Below are positions 11,301-18,819 of a stretch of 64,000 nucleotides of DNA, one piece after another; position 1 is the first letter of the stretch; every line of letters starts with the position of its first letter. Under the pieces are notes generated by a model. That model saw only the letters and a program-made list of their open reading frames with translations, did no database searches and was not told the DNA's origin. The translations under genes were made by a program, and so were the position numbers. Location of the stretch: assembly GCA_040880405.1 (NCBI GenBank), contig JBBDIM010000178.1:1-64000 (forward strand), given 5' to 3'. Source of the DNA: JBBDIM01 sp040880405 (GTDB lineage: Bacteria > Planctomycetota > Planctomycetia > Pirellulales > Pirellulaceae).

Positions 11301-14300
11301 ACTGGACTACCGAGCAACCGGGCGAAAGCCACATTCGGATCCGTTCGGTTGGCGGTAAATGGCAATATCACCAAAACGGCTTTCTGCTGTATGAAGAGGA
11401 GGGAGGATCGACCAGCCCTTGGCTCACCTTAGCCTCTCTGGGATTCCGGCACTCGAATTTCCGCAACTTTAAGATCAGCGGAGAGCCTCGTACTCCACGC
11501 GAGGTACCCCTGTTTGAGGGGAATCGGATGGATGGCTGGAATGCCCGGTACTACGGTCATTCGCAGCCGCGACACCGCTTAATGGCTGAAAAACCGGTGG
11601 GGCAAAACACCCAAGTCGCCCAGCAGCAGGCGTCCGAGCCGAAGCGGTTCGATTGGCAAACCGAAGAGGGAATTTTGACGTCCCATGCCGACTATCCCAA
11701 CCCCAATCACGAGGGCTTCCTGTTCTATCAACGACCGCTGGAGTCGGGCGAGACGTTCCGCTACGAGTTTTACTACGAGCCGGGCATCGCGAAGGTTTCA
11801 CCGAGCCTCGGCCGGGTCGCGATGCAATTGGAGCCGGATGGAGTCGAGACGCATTGGATGAGCTCGACAGCGGTCAATCAAACGAGATACTTCGAGCCAC
11901 GGTATTCGATCACGGAGCCGCAATTCCAGCGGAGCCAAGAATTGCCCCTCCTGCCGGAGCAGTGGAATAGTATCCAGCTCTCCATCGAAGAGGGGCAGGT
12001 CTTGCTTCGTCTGAACAACGAGCTGATCTATGAACGGCCCGCCGCGGACTTCGCCGATACACGGTTCGGACTGTTCCATTATCGCGATGAAAAGGTCCAG
12101 GTTCGTAATGCCGTGCTCGCCGGTGACTGGCCGGAGGATGCTAAGGCGATCTTCGACGAAGACCTGTTCACCGCCGAGCGACCTCTTACCCCAGGTGAGA
12201 ACTACGTTGTCGAGGCGCTTTTGCCTCGCGAACTGCATACACCAGAGGTCGCTGGAGTCATTCAGGCCGCCCGGGCCATGGAGGATGCCGCGGCCTATGA
12301 TTATCTGGCCGATTGGGTTTTACCTAATGACCATCATCAGCGGACTCGGGTCGTCCTTTCCTATGTTCCACTCGCAGATCAGGAGGGAGAGCCAGGGCTG
12401 GATGTCGCCATCCGGCGGATCCTCTGTCCGACCGACGAGCTGGTACAGGTCGCTTCCCGGCTAGGTCGCTTGGACGACTTGCGAACGAAAGTCCAAGAGA
12501 TCGAGCCAGTCGATTCGGTCGATGCGCGGCATCGTCAGACTTTAATGGCGCTGGTCGAAATCGCGGCCGGTGAGACGGAGAAGGGGACCCAAACGCTGCG
12601 TCAGATTCTGGCTGCGATTCAGGATGGTCTGCCACCTTACTTGAGCCTCAGCGACCGGACCGCTGAGCTCGTGGTGGCGCTGCGAGCCGGCGAGGTTCCC
12701 GAACTTTGGCAACTAGGACATGGAGTGGCCCAACATCTCCGCGCGTTAGAACGAGGCGACGGAGACAAGCGGTCGAACAACGAAAAATGGCACACCATGA
12801 TCTCCGCGGCTCATAGTGCCATTGAATCCCGATATATGGACCTCGAGACCGACCGAGAACCACTTACCCAGTGGGCAACGGTTCCATATCTTGGGCAGTC
12901 AATCCGAATGCAGGGATTCCGTCCCTCGAGCTGGCTGTATGAACGGGGGACCCTGACCCACTTGCCGAGCGACGCCTGGAACCAGTTATTCTTCCAGTCC
13001 CCGCTGCGTGGCAAATTCGAGATATTGGCCCGTGCGTCTACGGTCAATCATAAGGAAGTTTCCATTTCCATCGGAAGACACTCGGCCGAGCCGAAACACG
13101 ATCTTTCCAAGACGCAAGTTTTCACCATGATGCATGGTTCCCGCGATGTCGGTAGCGCCTTGAAGTTGCCGGTCTGGGATCAGTCCGCCGATTTCCGGAT
13201 TGTGGTCGAGGGCACTAAGGTGACCACGTTTACCAACGGAGTAAAGATTCACGAGGAGACGTTCGAAGCCCCGCTCGATCCTTGGCTGGTGCTCCAGGCG
13301 CGGACACCGAAGTTCATGTCGACGATCCGTGATCTGCGGATTATCGGCACCCCGGAAATCCCGGCGGAGATCGACCTGATCCGGATGGCGGGCTGGTCCG
13401 CCTGGCGTTCCGATGTGTACGGTCACTGGTCGTCGCAGGATGCGACTTCCGATGCGCCCTACGTCCGCCAGGACGACGAAATCGTTGGCAATCTCCGGAA
13501 GATCGGCGATTCCAAAAACCTCGAAAGCCTGTTTATGTACTCCCGCCCGCTGTTGGAGGACGGAGAGATTACCTTTGAAACCTACTATGAACCGGGCAAG
13601 TTCGAAATCTACCCGGCTCTGGGCGGTATCGCCTATCTGTTGGAAGCCGATGGTGTCGCCAAGCACCGGATGACCGAGGCACGCTGGGAAACCAGTGGCC
13701 GGGACCACGGCAACCGCGAACCGGTCAGTGACACGGCCCCTCCCTGGAAACAACAGGACTGGAACCAAGTTCGCTTGGTCCTGCGGGACGATCAACTTTC
13801 AATTGAGGTCAACGGGACCAAAGTCCACGAAGCCGAGGTCACCGAGCCCGCGAGCGAGCGATTCTTCGGCTTGTTCCGCTATACCGAACAAACACGCTGC
13901 CGGGTCCGGAATATGGTCTATCGAGGGGATTGGCCGAAGGAGTTGCCGGCCGTGGAGGACCAGCAACTGGCCTATCCCGCCGGTGGGCCTTACCCACTGC
14001 CCAAGGATCAAGTCGCCCAAGAAACGACCGTGCCTTTGGGCCGTCCACTAGCGGAACTGGAAGCGGATGGACTGAAAGCCGTCGGCCCCGCGGATCATAT
14101 GACGGTCGTCGGAAATCGGTTGCGGGTCTACGTTCACAAGGCCGAACCTGATCCGAAGGACTGGCCCGGGTTGGAGCTTTTCCGCCAGATCGAAGGAGAC
14201 GTGGAAATCACGCTCGACTATCACAACCTGAAGTTTCAAAAGGCGGAGAGCGGTTGGGGGACCACCCTCGATCTGTCCATCGGTCTGGATGATCCGAGTG

Positions 14301-14635
14301 ATTCGCAGGTGGTTTTGGGCATCGGCCAGAACAGCGACCTAAAACCAAAATCCATTGCCATGCTCCGCCGGAATCTATCGGGGGATGGGGGCATCACGGT
14401 CGATCAGGAGTTGATTAGCGAAATCGCCGAGACCGGTCGGATGCGGCTGGTCCGCCGCGAAGGTCGTGTCCACTGCCTAATTTCGAGTGGCTCGGACCAG
14501 CCATTTCGGCTGTTGCATAGCGTCACCGTCGGAGACGCGCCGATTAGTTCAATCCGAATCCGAGCCAAAGCCTCGGAAGAGACCGGCGAACTGACCGCCG
14601 AATTGGGGCAGTTGATCATTCGTGAGGCGAAGTGA
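2345..14635 (+). CDS. Giant TPR protein with duplicated C-terminal beta-sandwich modules
   Basis: The ATG at 2345 is chosen because GGAG lies 8 nt upstream and it gives a clean signal peptide ending near SRGQDAAS; the frame stays open upstream to a TTG at 2225. The product is 4,096 residues. Residues roughly 60-1050 and much of 1300-2000 are tetratricopeptide-type helical repeats, with E/A-rich helices and many repeats ending in a Pro-containing turn. From about residue 2880 the character changes to beta-rich, jelly-roll-like modules. Two copies end with a landmark M-(D/A)-G-W near residues 3062 and 3681, each followed by an EPG...LxxDGxxxHxM segment and an FGLF(H/R)Y motif. A third sandwich-like segment occupies about 3900-4090. 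From memory this resembles planctomycete DUF1581/DUF1583 proteins. Export to the periplasm or cell surface and a scaffold role are inferred. It is divergent from MoxR and probably cotranscribed with the next gene. Confidence 0.9.
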   Translation: MSRVAFFSSRPTANASFRFGTFAVLSTVLVAVMISPPHSRGQDAASDEEDSAAQEYSEDEQRQIDLAERFLTILAQNPRRGTALDRVYGHHIEFGTLETFIETLEASVKKEPENGQQWMLLGLFQSQRGNDNGAAEAFAKAEKLRAEDPIASYYLGQSLLRIGEPREAVEAMQRAIDRNPNRTDTLEIFQQLGRIHQRAQRTEEALAVWKRLEEMFPGDPRVLEQIAVTLAEEGQPASALKRYLQLAEITRDDYRRTMYRIEAAELKVKTSDLDGGIADFEMLLGDLNPEGWLFRDVRRRIENVFLRSSDQDALVAYYEKWLEENPEDVEAMARMARFLASAARMPESREWMEKALRLAPSRADLRKAYIDQLVDDQQFSEALKQYQKLSEADPGNADVLRDWGKLVLRDRTQDMEDRRAEAARVWRKMLANRADHALTHALTHAQVADLFRAAEMNDQALEMYEKAVELAPNDPQYREFLGEFHHIQKRNEEALETWAAIAAPPNRTADNLSRLAEVYHSFGYLDQALAEVTAATEMDAKDFALQIRAANYHNQAEKYDEALSFIAAAEGLADDSEKLDTVIRERIEVYQSSQQLEKRIEELVASIQANNKPTWEQWHLLARYHEAARAWPEATDAIDTALKVAPANIVALTTAARIAEAAGELSAAADLSRQLAEVDRRYRADHWMNVARLEIQLGRADEAIAAAEELIRSAPGNTEHYEFFAQTCFRLGRSEEGLDALRKAVRINPNEPALIMSLGSALANQLKTREAIELYWRAFEKTEDLDDLTTLTTKLVPLYEQVNQLDQLLERLDRLRGEEDQRREMTICLAQAHQTSGNTIAAQQELESLLSENTRDTNLLQQLAKLCETSGDQEAAIAYRRQLVTLAPGHETEFPLAKLLQENGQHEAASDIFVRLTQREEDPIRLLRSLDSLLAQGSFEAVLRITEPLLSQQRDDWEMLYREGVAYASMERFQEAELRFQRILDLRLPLETMGAAAKSRYDQQQRKAKSDNLRGLASRRPSTMTPLQMLSNSNSIRQATGLSNDQNQALGMQSRSLPTVWSPDVLGTARMAAWGWRLRFERDATASDSPEAEAEDQPDEQPQSIGQRLVAEAVQPQATSQAIMDGLFVSHLTEDNEAIVKVARRMAQEGGKEEKSYFLSTLARRIPANQNQRGGVNREPPTGVEPLSEDDIEFMLQCVADLDQQEEDQPPIPAGQIAYASNGQAYILIGGSYQPLYGVFRGGSMFLSPVMAELRLAGRAEEAEEMLQAELDRAKKSNELAQAISMVFREGDQTEIPIYFDRWKEAMLAEIEEMPLEKLTTGQNQNQQRTRQAQLASITQPAMQWMGVLGEAEENQKIATILDSLLDVNAALEKKLQSAPAPPSSPISASSAPARQLGISIYYGTSSSYSRYTVPLGDPYISTVAVHWLRQVYEVYQRNDVMDDLTELLRARIEQADEATRGQEQLLLATLFDWMGQREDMIELVSAAAPQYAADLAFRFHLIELYESVGEFDVALEMIDATEVRDQKILQRRELIAIGLAERLGDIDRARAAAERLFGLRLDSQTQLSLVERMRRLGMHSMADAVLARTERSAGNDPPALASLMMLYQGQGKVDHANQLARLILLRTTSPLTMMATSNRNPRNVSSATDAYRRQALQVLRQGGGLTDLIEQLERRIEKTSGTPRMYELLVEYYEADGKNKEVVEVLNKAIELNPAASGLRLKMGQLLEKEGKHDEACTQYLAVLSERPDWILENIYQYRTPFTTAGRMRDLADAVSKLDIRSIRQPYYLIELANNLLREKEDIDVAVSLLEKVEKNFPQYRQNLLSSVDQNALQHDGFLKFVMKTMLPNAETIKTNPWAGVDSVRSYDNNGGVNSHFDFLLEGIRKTSEQSRQEVEKSIAATAEENPNWLGGQVILAKMEMDDSRPKEAEERLAKVFTDSDAVAAMPSNASWIVGTMCEKFDGLKPQGRELFEQAVRTDTSNSNQLNYSPIKRLVQIYKTQGENEAAKQLLLKSLNGVANQYDSNYQAYLQFQNVGWVAEQLLELGFPGEALRLQQSMLSNKDLADRASQVGGNSAQQYQEQLKTGIRSAITALASGDNPLRVEDFLAVSEDLQPGQPALELMLQFPRGEELATTTISSSMGDLFALLAEKPEIAASLERHLLKLSEQYPDEVSIATLRVMAQPDPRDEAVVGNLRNLVQRLEETPWESIPEGRRPNARQRREAALSIPLWLVAQRLLGTEDWETVGRPLAERALEGARRQLEDHAAIAILYHWGQLDMEQGDSEAAEDRWHEALALATRRPGQSGRLRSSSDANDADAEDEKLRQARTIAPLTVSQFSIAMILAKAGADHELPELSRRAAFESLSGGTPQPDPPSGSNSSGGRVVQRTVVTSFLSTSSGVSSNPLESKVAQEVQAVVGKWDPESYSPISTYELLRDLVLPPHRAGEVLLYPNQSQLSQGETTSLAPLLIRWAGHADQLPQLAEAVAERAKLPQTRIPAGVLQTLIAIAQRQDDQSTKYLEELTTAVTQLQGSLPLAELACHAAIPAFEHKALRAAAYPILSVAVEARARPTDQNQQLDADDKLAQMVNGYRIEQGNSEEVTAYFDRLLTGRQAYYARYGSQEYGLYLQLRDLVSIANQAGKIGAGDIALDYLGRTVDFKAPPQYSRPSVGFGLALAVDHVRGLPPAERYQVWSQWTLPTENRQSLRFVAERMEPVLPPEAYRSWKLDLEPLAGSGMLSNFSELVEAARQANQLEELIDQAKSAVESKLPEAESLLTLALVATGDKEKAIEPTRQHFATLVQRYKARDEGVRRPVTPDMLVYFACIEQGLYFGDTPDHFAKLVADLRQTSSPNNHFPEIRAAYASLLADRYNAASRPIDDPHYTQWPRFKHWTDTTLENPESRRLQAFWVPRENQATHLLGDGSGLLMLRYPLTGDFEITFDCYHGTWGEGYAGFGGVIVESQGHGSTTVIRPLAHHETLQRSGNWTTEQPGESHIRIRSVGGKWQYHQNGFLLYEEEGGSTSPWLTLASLGFRHSNFRNFKISGEPRTPREVPLFEGNRMDGWNARYYGHSQPRHRLMAEKPVGQNTQVAQQQASEPKRFDWQTEEGILTSHADYPNPNHEGFLFYQRPLESGETFRYEFYYEPGIAKVSPSLGRVAMQLEPDGVETHWMSSTAVNQTRYFEPRYSITEPQFQRSQELPLLPEQWNSIQLSIEEGQVLLRLNNELIYERPAADFADTRFGLFHYRDEKVQVRNAVLAGDWPEDAKAIFDEDLFTAERPLTPGENYVVEALLPRELHTPEVAGVIQAARAMEDAAAYDYLADWVLPNDHHQRTRVVLSYVPLADQEGEPGLDVAIRRILCPTDELVQVASRLGRLDDLRTKVQEIEPVDSVDARHRQTLMALVEIAAGETEKGTQTLRQILAAIQDGLPPYLSLSDRTAELVVALRAGEVPELWQLGHGVAQHLRALERGDGDKRSNNEKWHTMISAAHSAIESRYMDLETDREPLTQWATVPYLGQSIRMQGFRPSSWLYERGTLTHLPSDAWNQLFFQSPLRGKFEILARASTVNHKEVSISIGRHSAEPKHDLSKTQVFTMMHGSRDVGSALKLPVWDQSADFRIVVEGTKVTTFTNGVKIHEETFEAPLDPWLVLQARTPKFMSTIRDLRIIGTPEIPAEIDLIRMAGWSAWRSDVYGHWSSQDATSDAPYVRQDDEIVGNLRKIGDSKNLESLFMYSRPLLEDGEITFETYYEPGKFEIYPALGGIAYLLEADGVAKHRMTEARWETSGRDHGNREPVSDTAPPWKQQDWNQVRLVLRDDQLSIEVNGTKVHEAEVTEPASERFFGLFRYTEQTRCRVRNMVYRGDWPKELPAVEDQQLAYPAGGPYPLPKDQVAQETTVPLGRPLAELEADGLKAVGPADHMTVVGNRLRVYVHKAEPDPKDWPGLELFRQIEGDVEITLDYHNLKFQKAESGWGTTLDLSIGLDDPSDSQVVLGIGQNSDLKPKSIAMLRRNLSGDGGITVDQELISEIAETGRMRLVRREGRVHCLISSGSDQPFRLLHSVTVGDAPISSIRIRAKASEETGELTAELGQLIIREAK
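3650..3679 (+). repeat. In-frame 12-bp tandem duplication
   Basis: CATGCCTTGACC occurs at 3650-3661 and again at 3662-3673, followed by half a unit (CATGCC). It adds an H-A-L-T unit to the TPR protein around residue 436-443. Identity is perfect, so the duplication is recent or under homogenisation. Confidence 0.9.
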
Positions 14636-14774
14636 GCCTTGCGGAAAGGTTTTTTCAGGAAATTAGCTGGTGTTTTTTTGGATATCACGGTATTCTCGCA
14701 CAAATGAGGGGTTCCAACATTTGGTGCCCTCGCCCGATCCGGATTTCAGGTCCTCGTGACAGGAAAGCAATCTG

Positions 14775-16253
14775 ATGACAAAGATTCAGCAGTGCGTGCA
14801 AACGGTCCGACGTCGTCAGCAACTCCAGTGGCTGTGGAAGTGCTGTTCTCTGGGTCTTTTGGCGGGTGGATTGCTTGCCTGTGGAATGGGGCTGAGTCGT
14901 TGGCTTTTGGAATCGGGCCCTTCCGCCTTCTGGATCATCGGCACCCTGCTTGCAGGCCCTTTCCTCGGTGCTGTTGTGGCGTTGTGCCGGCGTTATTCGC
15001 TCCGCGAGGCCGCCTTCACCATCGATCAGGTCTGTGGCCTTAAAGATCGAACCCAAACTGCTTTGGGATTCCTCGGCAATCAGCCAGATCAACCTCTCCA
15101 TCGGCTGCAAATCGATGACGCGAACCGGCACATCTCACAAGTCGACCCAACTCGTGTCGCACCGTTTTCCAGGCCCAAATCGTTTGCGGCGGGGATTGCC
15201 GTCGGTATGATCGCGTTGATGCTGTTGGCGTTTCTTGGCGGTAAGGGGCCCTTGGAGGCTGCACCAACGGTCAGCACCGCGGCCCTCGCCTCGGCCACCG
15301 CCTTGGACCACGAGCTCGACGAGCTCCGCGACTTCCAGAAGGAAACCAAAGATCCCGAGGTGGAGGAACTACTTCGCGAACTTGCCGAAATGAATGAGTT
15401 CCTGAAACAAGAGGCCCACGACCCGAAAGAGGCGCTGGCCAAGCTTTCCGAAATGGAGGCCTCAATCCAGGAAATGCAAAAGCAGCTCGATGCCGAAGCG
15501 GATGCCCGACTCGCCCAGGTGGGTGAGGTCCTTTCGCTTGCACAGGAAATGCAAGCGGCCGGGAAGGCCATGTCTTCCGGCGAGATGGAAAAAGCCGAAG
15601 AGGAACTCGCCAAGCTGGAGCTTCCTAAACTCGACCAAAAGACCGAACGGGCAATCACCGAGCAGCTCGATCAGTTGAGAGACAACAACTCCGCCGGCAA
15701 GAGTCGCCAGCAGCTCAGCGAAGCCCTCGATCAGCTATCCGCCGGTCTCTCGCGAGGAGACCGCTCCAAGTTCAAGGACGGAATGAAAGGATTGGCCAGC
15801 GAGTGCAAGAGCCAGGGGCAACGCAAGAAATTGTCCGATCTGCTTCGCAAGCAGTGCCAATGTCTGGGTGAGTGCAAATCGCAATGCGAAGGGGAATGCC
15901 AGGGCGACAAAGTCGGAAAGGGTGGCAAAAACGCCGGTTCCGGTAAGAGCGGCAATCCTTCCGGAGAAAAAACAGCTCGCCTCAAGACCAATCCGGAGAT
16001 GAATCTGACCGGTCAGGATTCCGGCCAAGGCAGTTCCGAGATCGAGACGGAGGAGGGCCCGGCCCGGCAGCAGGAAGCAATCCGCCGCTATCAGGAACAA
16101 GCTCAGGAATACGAGGCGATGAGCGAATCGGTTCTCAATTCCGAGTCGATCCCGCTGGGGCACCGACAAACCATTCGTCGATACTTCGAAAGCATCCGCC
16201 CCCAATCCGCGGAAACGGATGAAGTCTTCGAGCAGACCGGATCCCTTGAATAG
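14775..16253 (+). CDS. Two-TM coiled-coil protein with Cys-rich tail segment
   Basis: A 492-residue protein starting at an ATG with AGGAAAG 7 nt upstream. Two N-terminal hydrophobic helices are visible at about residues 24-40 and 50-68 and a third at about 135-155. The central half (about 180-340) is a charged, heptad-like coiled coil rich in Glu, Leu and Lys. Around residues 355-380 there is a short cysteine cluster (K-Q-C-Q-C-L-G-E-C-K-S-Q-C-E-G-E-C) followed by a Gly/Lys-rich linker. The layout recalls DUF4175-like membrane proteins seen near MoxR/DUF58 loci, but I cannot assign a family firmly. It lies 139 nt downstream of the giant TPR gene on the same strand, so coexpression is likely. 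Function unknown; the Cys cluster could bind a metal. Confidence 0.8.
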   Translation: MTKIQQCVQTVRRRQQLQWLWKCCSLGLLAGGLLACGMGLSRWLLESGPSAFWIIGTLLAGPFLGAVVALCRRYSLREAAFTIDQVCGLKDRTQTALGFLGNQPDQPLHRLQIDDANRHISQVDPTRVAPFSRPKSFAAGIAVGMIALMLLAFLGGKGPLEAAPTVSTAALASATALDHELDELRDFQKETKDPEVEELLRELAEMNEFLKQEAHDPKEALAKLSEMEASIQEMQKQLDAEADARLAQVGEVLSLAQEMQAAGKAMSSGEMEKAEEELAKLELPKLDQKTERAITEQLDQLRDNNSAGKSRQQLSEALDQLSAGLSRGDRSKFKDGMKGLASECKSQGQRKKLSDLLRKQCQCLGECKSQCEGECQGDKVGKGGKNAGSGKSGNPSGEKTARLKTNPEMNLTGQDSGQGSSEIETEEGPARQQEAIRRYQEQAQEYEAMSESVLNSESIPLGHRQTIRRYFESIRPQSAETDEVFEQTGSLE

Positions 16254-16501
16254 AAATGACTGGCCGCAACCCAGCGACGGTAAGGGAAATCGTTCCCGTC
16301 TCGGGGATGGCGCGGCCAATACCGCGGCTCACCCTGGTGACGATAATGACGGTTGCCCACGGTGGTCGTCGCCGGCGTGAACGAGTCCCGATCGGTCTCG
16401 ATCTCGTCGGTGCCGGTAAACGGAGGCTGCGCGACGGCGACAATCGCAGAAAGGGCCATTAGCAAGCCGACGAGCGAGGCGACAAAAGGGCGTCCATGCA
16501 T
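16254..16501 (-). pseudogene. Decayed planctomycete outer-membrane transporter-like gene (5' end only)
   Basis: A good start is kept: AAGGA precedes an ATG at 16501, followed by a clear signal peptide (FVASLVGLLMALSAIVAVAQ) and the segment DEIETDRDSFTPATTTVG. From memory this acidic motif marks the mature N-terminus of planctomycete MetA/phenol-degradation-type outer-membrane transporters, which are normally 250-300 residues. After TTTVGN the frame loses family character and runs into the 3' end of the convergent coiled-coil gene. I read it as a 5' remnant. A short intact secreted protein is possible, since the frame stays open to 16103. Confidence 0.5.
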
Positions 16502-16546
16502 TACCAAGTCCTTACAAAGTCCACATCATCCATCGGGCTTGGATGG

Positions 16547-17893
16547 TTACTGTGATTTACGAAACCAAGCAATCAAGTCTAGTAGCTGTTGGCTGTTCAG
16601 CCGTTGGTCGGTGTAGCCAGGCATTTCTACATTGTGTTCGTAGTTGGGATTTCGAATCTGGAGAGCGAGTTCTTTTAGTTCGCCTTCTGTGAATGAATGA
16701 CCTCGCAGCGGGAGTCCGCCTCGGACAATCCGACGTTTTTCGCTCCCGACATCGTGGCACGTGATGCAAGTCTTCATGGCCAGCTCACCGCCCCGTGTCG
16801 CATTTCCGCCTGACAGGCTCTCGGGAATGGTCCATGCTGTTTTCGCGTAGTCCAGGTTGATGGCCGTCGCATGGTCTTTCTTGCCGCCTGTTTTGAGGTA
16901 GGCATCCAAGTTCGCCAAATCCAACGCAGACATGCCAGGTTCTTTCCCTCCCATAAAATGGAGCACGCAGATGTTCCCCCCAAGGGCGGCAAGGTTGGTG
17001 CCCGAGTTCTTGATGTTCGTCCGGTGTGCCGCCGCGTAGAGAGGGAAGCCGGCACGAATCAAACCATCGCCATCCTGCGACATCGAATCCTGAGGATCAA
17101 AGCTATGGCAGGAGGCGCAAGTCATTCCGTTGCCAACTTTCTTCGTCTCAAAATAACTTCGTCCTGCCTTCGGATCACCCCGCATCGTTTTGGCACTGGC
17201 CCACTGAGGAAACATGGCAGCAAGATTGGGTTGGGGACTGGTTTCGGAATTTGACTGTACCTCGAAGTCTGGTTTTACGGCAGACACTTTTGTGGAGAGG
17301 GCAGGATAGCATTTAGTGTAAATCCAGTCCGTTTTCTTGACGGGCACGTGGCAAGTGCGGCAGTCAGTGCGGTAGTTGGTCGCAATTTGCTTCGTAGGAT
17401 CCTTTCCGTCAAACAATCCCCAACCCCATCCGTCTCCCCAAAGATCGTTGTCGGGAAAACGCTCTTTCGTGTCTTTAATCATCACGAACCAGATCTTGAC
17501 ATCCGCATCATATGCTGCGGCCCCCGTGGTCAGCTTTTCATTGGTCGTGCCGCGAACTTCTTTGACCAGCACGGCCCCGTCCGGGAAGGAACCGGTGCGC
17601 TGGAACCCTTGCAAATCTTGCTGGCGAGTATATGTCCCGTGGAGTTCGTGTACGGGTTCGCCATCTTTCGGCGCCACCGCTATGGTCCCGAGATGAACGA
17701 ACTTCGTTTCGAATTCTTTTGGAAGTGCGATGCCGCCCTTGGCGTCGACGTAGGGCGAAAAAGAATCGGAAGCTACGTTCTGCGCCGCAGCGTGTTGCAC
17801 AAGACTGCAAACTACCGCGAGCGAGCAAAACAGACACCGCCATCTCACGCCCGCGCGGGGTACCACAGTCGAGCGAGCCATTTGATGAATCAT
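16547..17893 (-). CDS. Cytochrome P460 domain fused to di-heme cytochrome c
   Basis: A 448-residue secreted multiheme protein; GGGAA precedes the ATG at suitable spacing. A signal peptide ends near residue 38 (HAAAQ). The N-terminal half matches the cytochrome P460/cytochrome c'-beta fold: a GAVLVKEV strand with Lys111 and a C-terminal heme site C178-RTC-H182. Two cytochrome c modules follow, with heme sites C259-ASC-H263 and C376-ITC-H380. P460 domains bind or oxidise hydroxylamine or NO; the extra c domains could pass electrons onward. Whether Lys111 crosslinks heme as in true P460 cannot be told from sequence. It lies about 190 nt downstream of another P460 gene on the same strand, so an operon is plausible. 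Confidence 0.9.
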   Translation of the reverse strand: MIHQMARSTVVPRAGVRWRCLFCSLAVVCSLVQHAAAQNVASDSFSPYVDAKGGIALPKEFETKFVHLGTIAVAPKDGEPVHELHGTYTRQQDLQGFQRTGSFPDGAVLVKEVRGTTNEKLTTGAAAYDADVKIWFVMIKDTKERFPDNDLWGDGWGWGLFDGKDPTKQIATNYRTDCRTCHVPVKKTDWIYTKCYPALSTKVSAVKPDFEVQSNSETSPQPNLAAMFPQWASAKTMRGDPKAGRSYFETKKVGNGMTCASCHSFDPQDSMSQDGDGLIRAGFPLYAAAHRTNIKNSGTNLAALGGNICVLHFMGGKEPGMSALDLANLDAYLKTGGKKDHATAINLDYAKTAWTIPESLSGGNATRGGELAMKTCITCHDVGSEKRRIVRGGLPLRGHSFTEGELKELALQIRNPNYEHNVEMPGYTDQRLNSQQLLDLIAWFRKSQ

Positions 17894-18085
17894 TGAAATT
17901 CCCTTTTGAATACGAGAAAAGAAAAGTTATCGTGAATGGTTAGAACCAATACTTCCGGACCGCACCGCAGCCAGCAAGAATGCCGCCGCTGCCGCCGACG
18001 GAACGGAATAGTCGAGTGGCGATTTAGGGCCGAGGGCACCAGAGTTTCACCAAATCCTTTTCTAATCTGAGCCCGTGCCGCAACA

Positions 18086-18688
18086 TTAACGATCCTTCGC
18101 TTGTTTCAGTTCGTCGTTCAAAACTGGGTACACGTCCGAAAACACGAAGTTCGTGGCATTCTGCTCATGGCAACTGTTGCACGAGGCAGCAGCGTTTTTG
18201 AAGGTTTCCGCCTTTAACGGATACGTGTGACCAAAGCTGAAGTAAGCCCAGTTCCCCGGCTCGTCAGGAAATCGCTTGCTGTCCTTGATCGACATTTCCA
18301 AGCCCGTAAACTCGCCCTGAAAATAGCCATTGCCGCTCGACTGGAGCTTCGAGCCGACCGACAGCAGTTCTTTGACGATCACCGTCCCATCGCGATATTC
18401 ACCATTCTTTTCAGCAAAATCGAAACTCTCAGGATCCATGTAGACGTTGTGAAATTCAGGGAAGCTTGCCTCTCCATCATTCATGTCGTTGGGCGTGACG
18501 ACGGATCCAATGGATACCCATTTGCGAAAGCCAACGGGCTGCTTGACCTTTCCATCTGGGGTAAATTCGACCAGCGGCTTGATCGTTTCCGGCTGCTGGG
18601 CCGAAAGATCCGAATTGGTACTTTGCGAAAGGACTAGAATTCCCATGGCAAACATCAGGCTGATGCCAACGATCCATTTCGTCTTCAT
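18086..18688 (-). CDS. Cytochrome P460 / c'-beta family protein
   Basis: The ATG at 18688 is chosen because GAGGAAGC lies just upstream and it places an N-terminal hydrophobic signal helix (residues 5-21) at the start; the frame is open further upstream without a plausible N-terminus. The 200-residue product has the P460 layout: FRKW near residue 55, GTVIVKELL with Lys106, and a single C-terminal heme site C170-NSC-H174. It lacks the extra cytochrome c domains of the gene downstream. Likely a periplasmic monoheme protein handling NO or hydroxylamine. It is divergent from a Crp/Fnr-type regulator, with an exact inverted repeat between them about 130 bp upstream of this start. Confidence 0.9.
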   Translation of the reverse strand: MKTKWIVGISLMFAMGILVLSQSTNSDLSAQQPETIKPLVEFTPDGKVKQPVGFRKWVSIGSVVTPNDMNDGEASFPEFHNVYMDPESFDFAEKNGEYRDGTVIVKELLSVGSKLQSSGNGYFQGEFTGLEMSIKDSKRFPDEPGNWAYFSFGHTYPLKAETFKNAAASCNSCHEQNATNFVFSDVYPVLNDELKQAKDR

Positions 18689-18819
18689 GTGAGCTTCCTC
18701 TAAAATTGGCGGTTGTATCCTTCGGCTCGGCAAAGCCAAATAATCCGTGAAGCGGCTTGCCAGAGCGAAGGACGGTTGTCCCAATAACGTGAGGTTAAAA
18801 GTATCACGAATGCTGCCAG

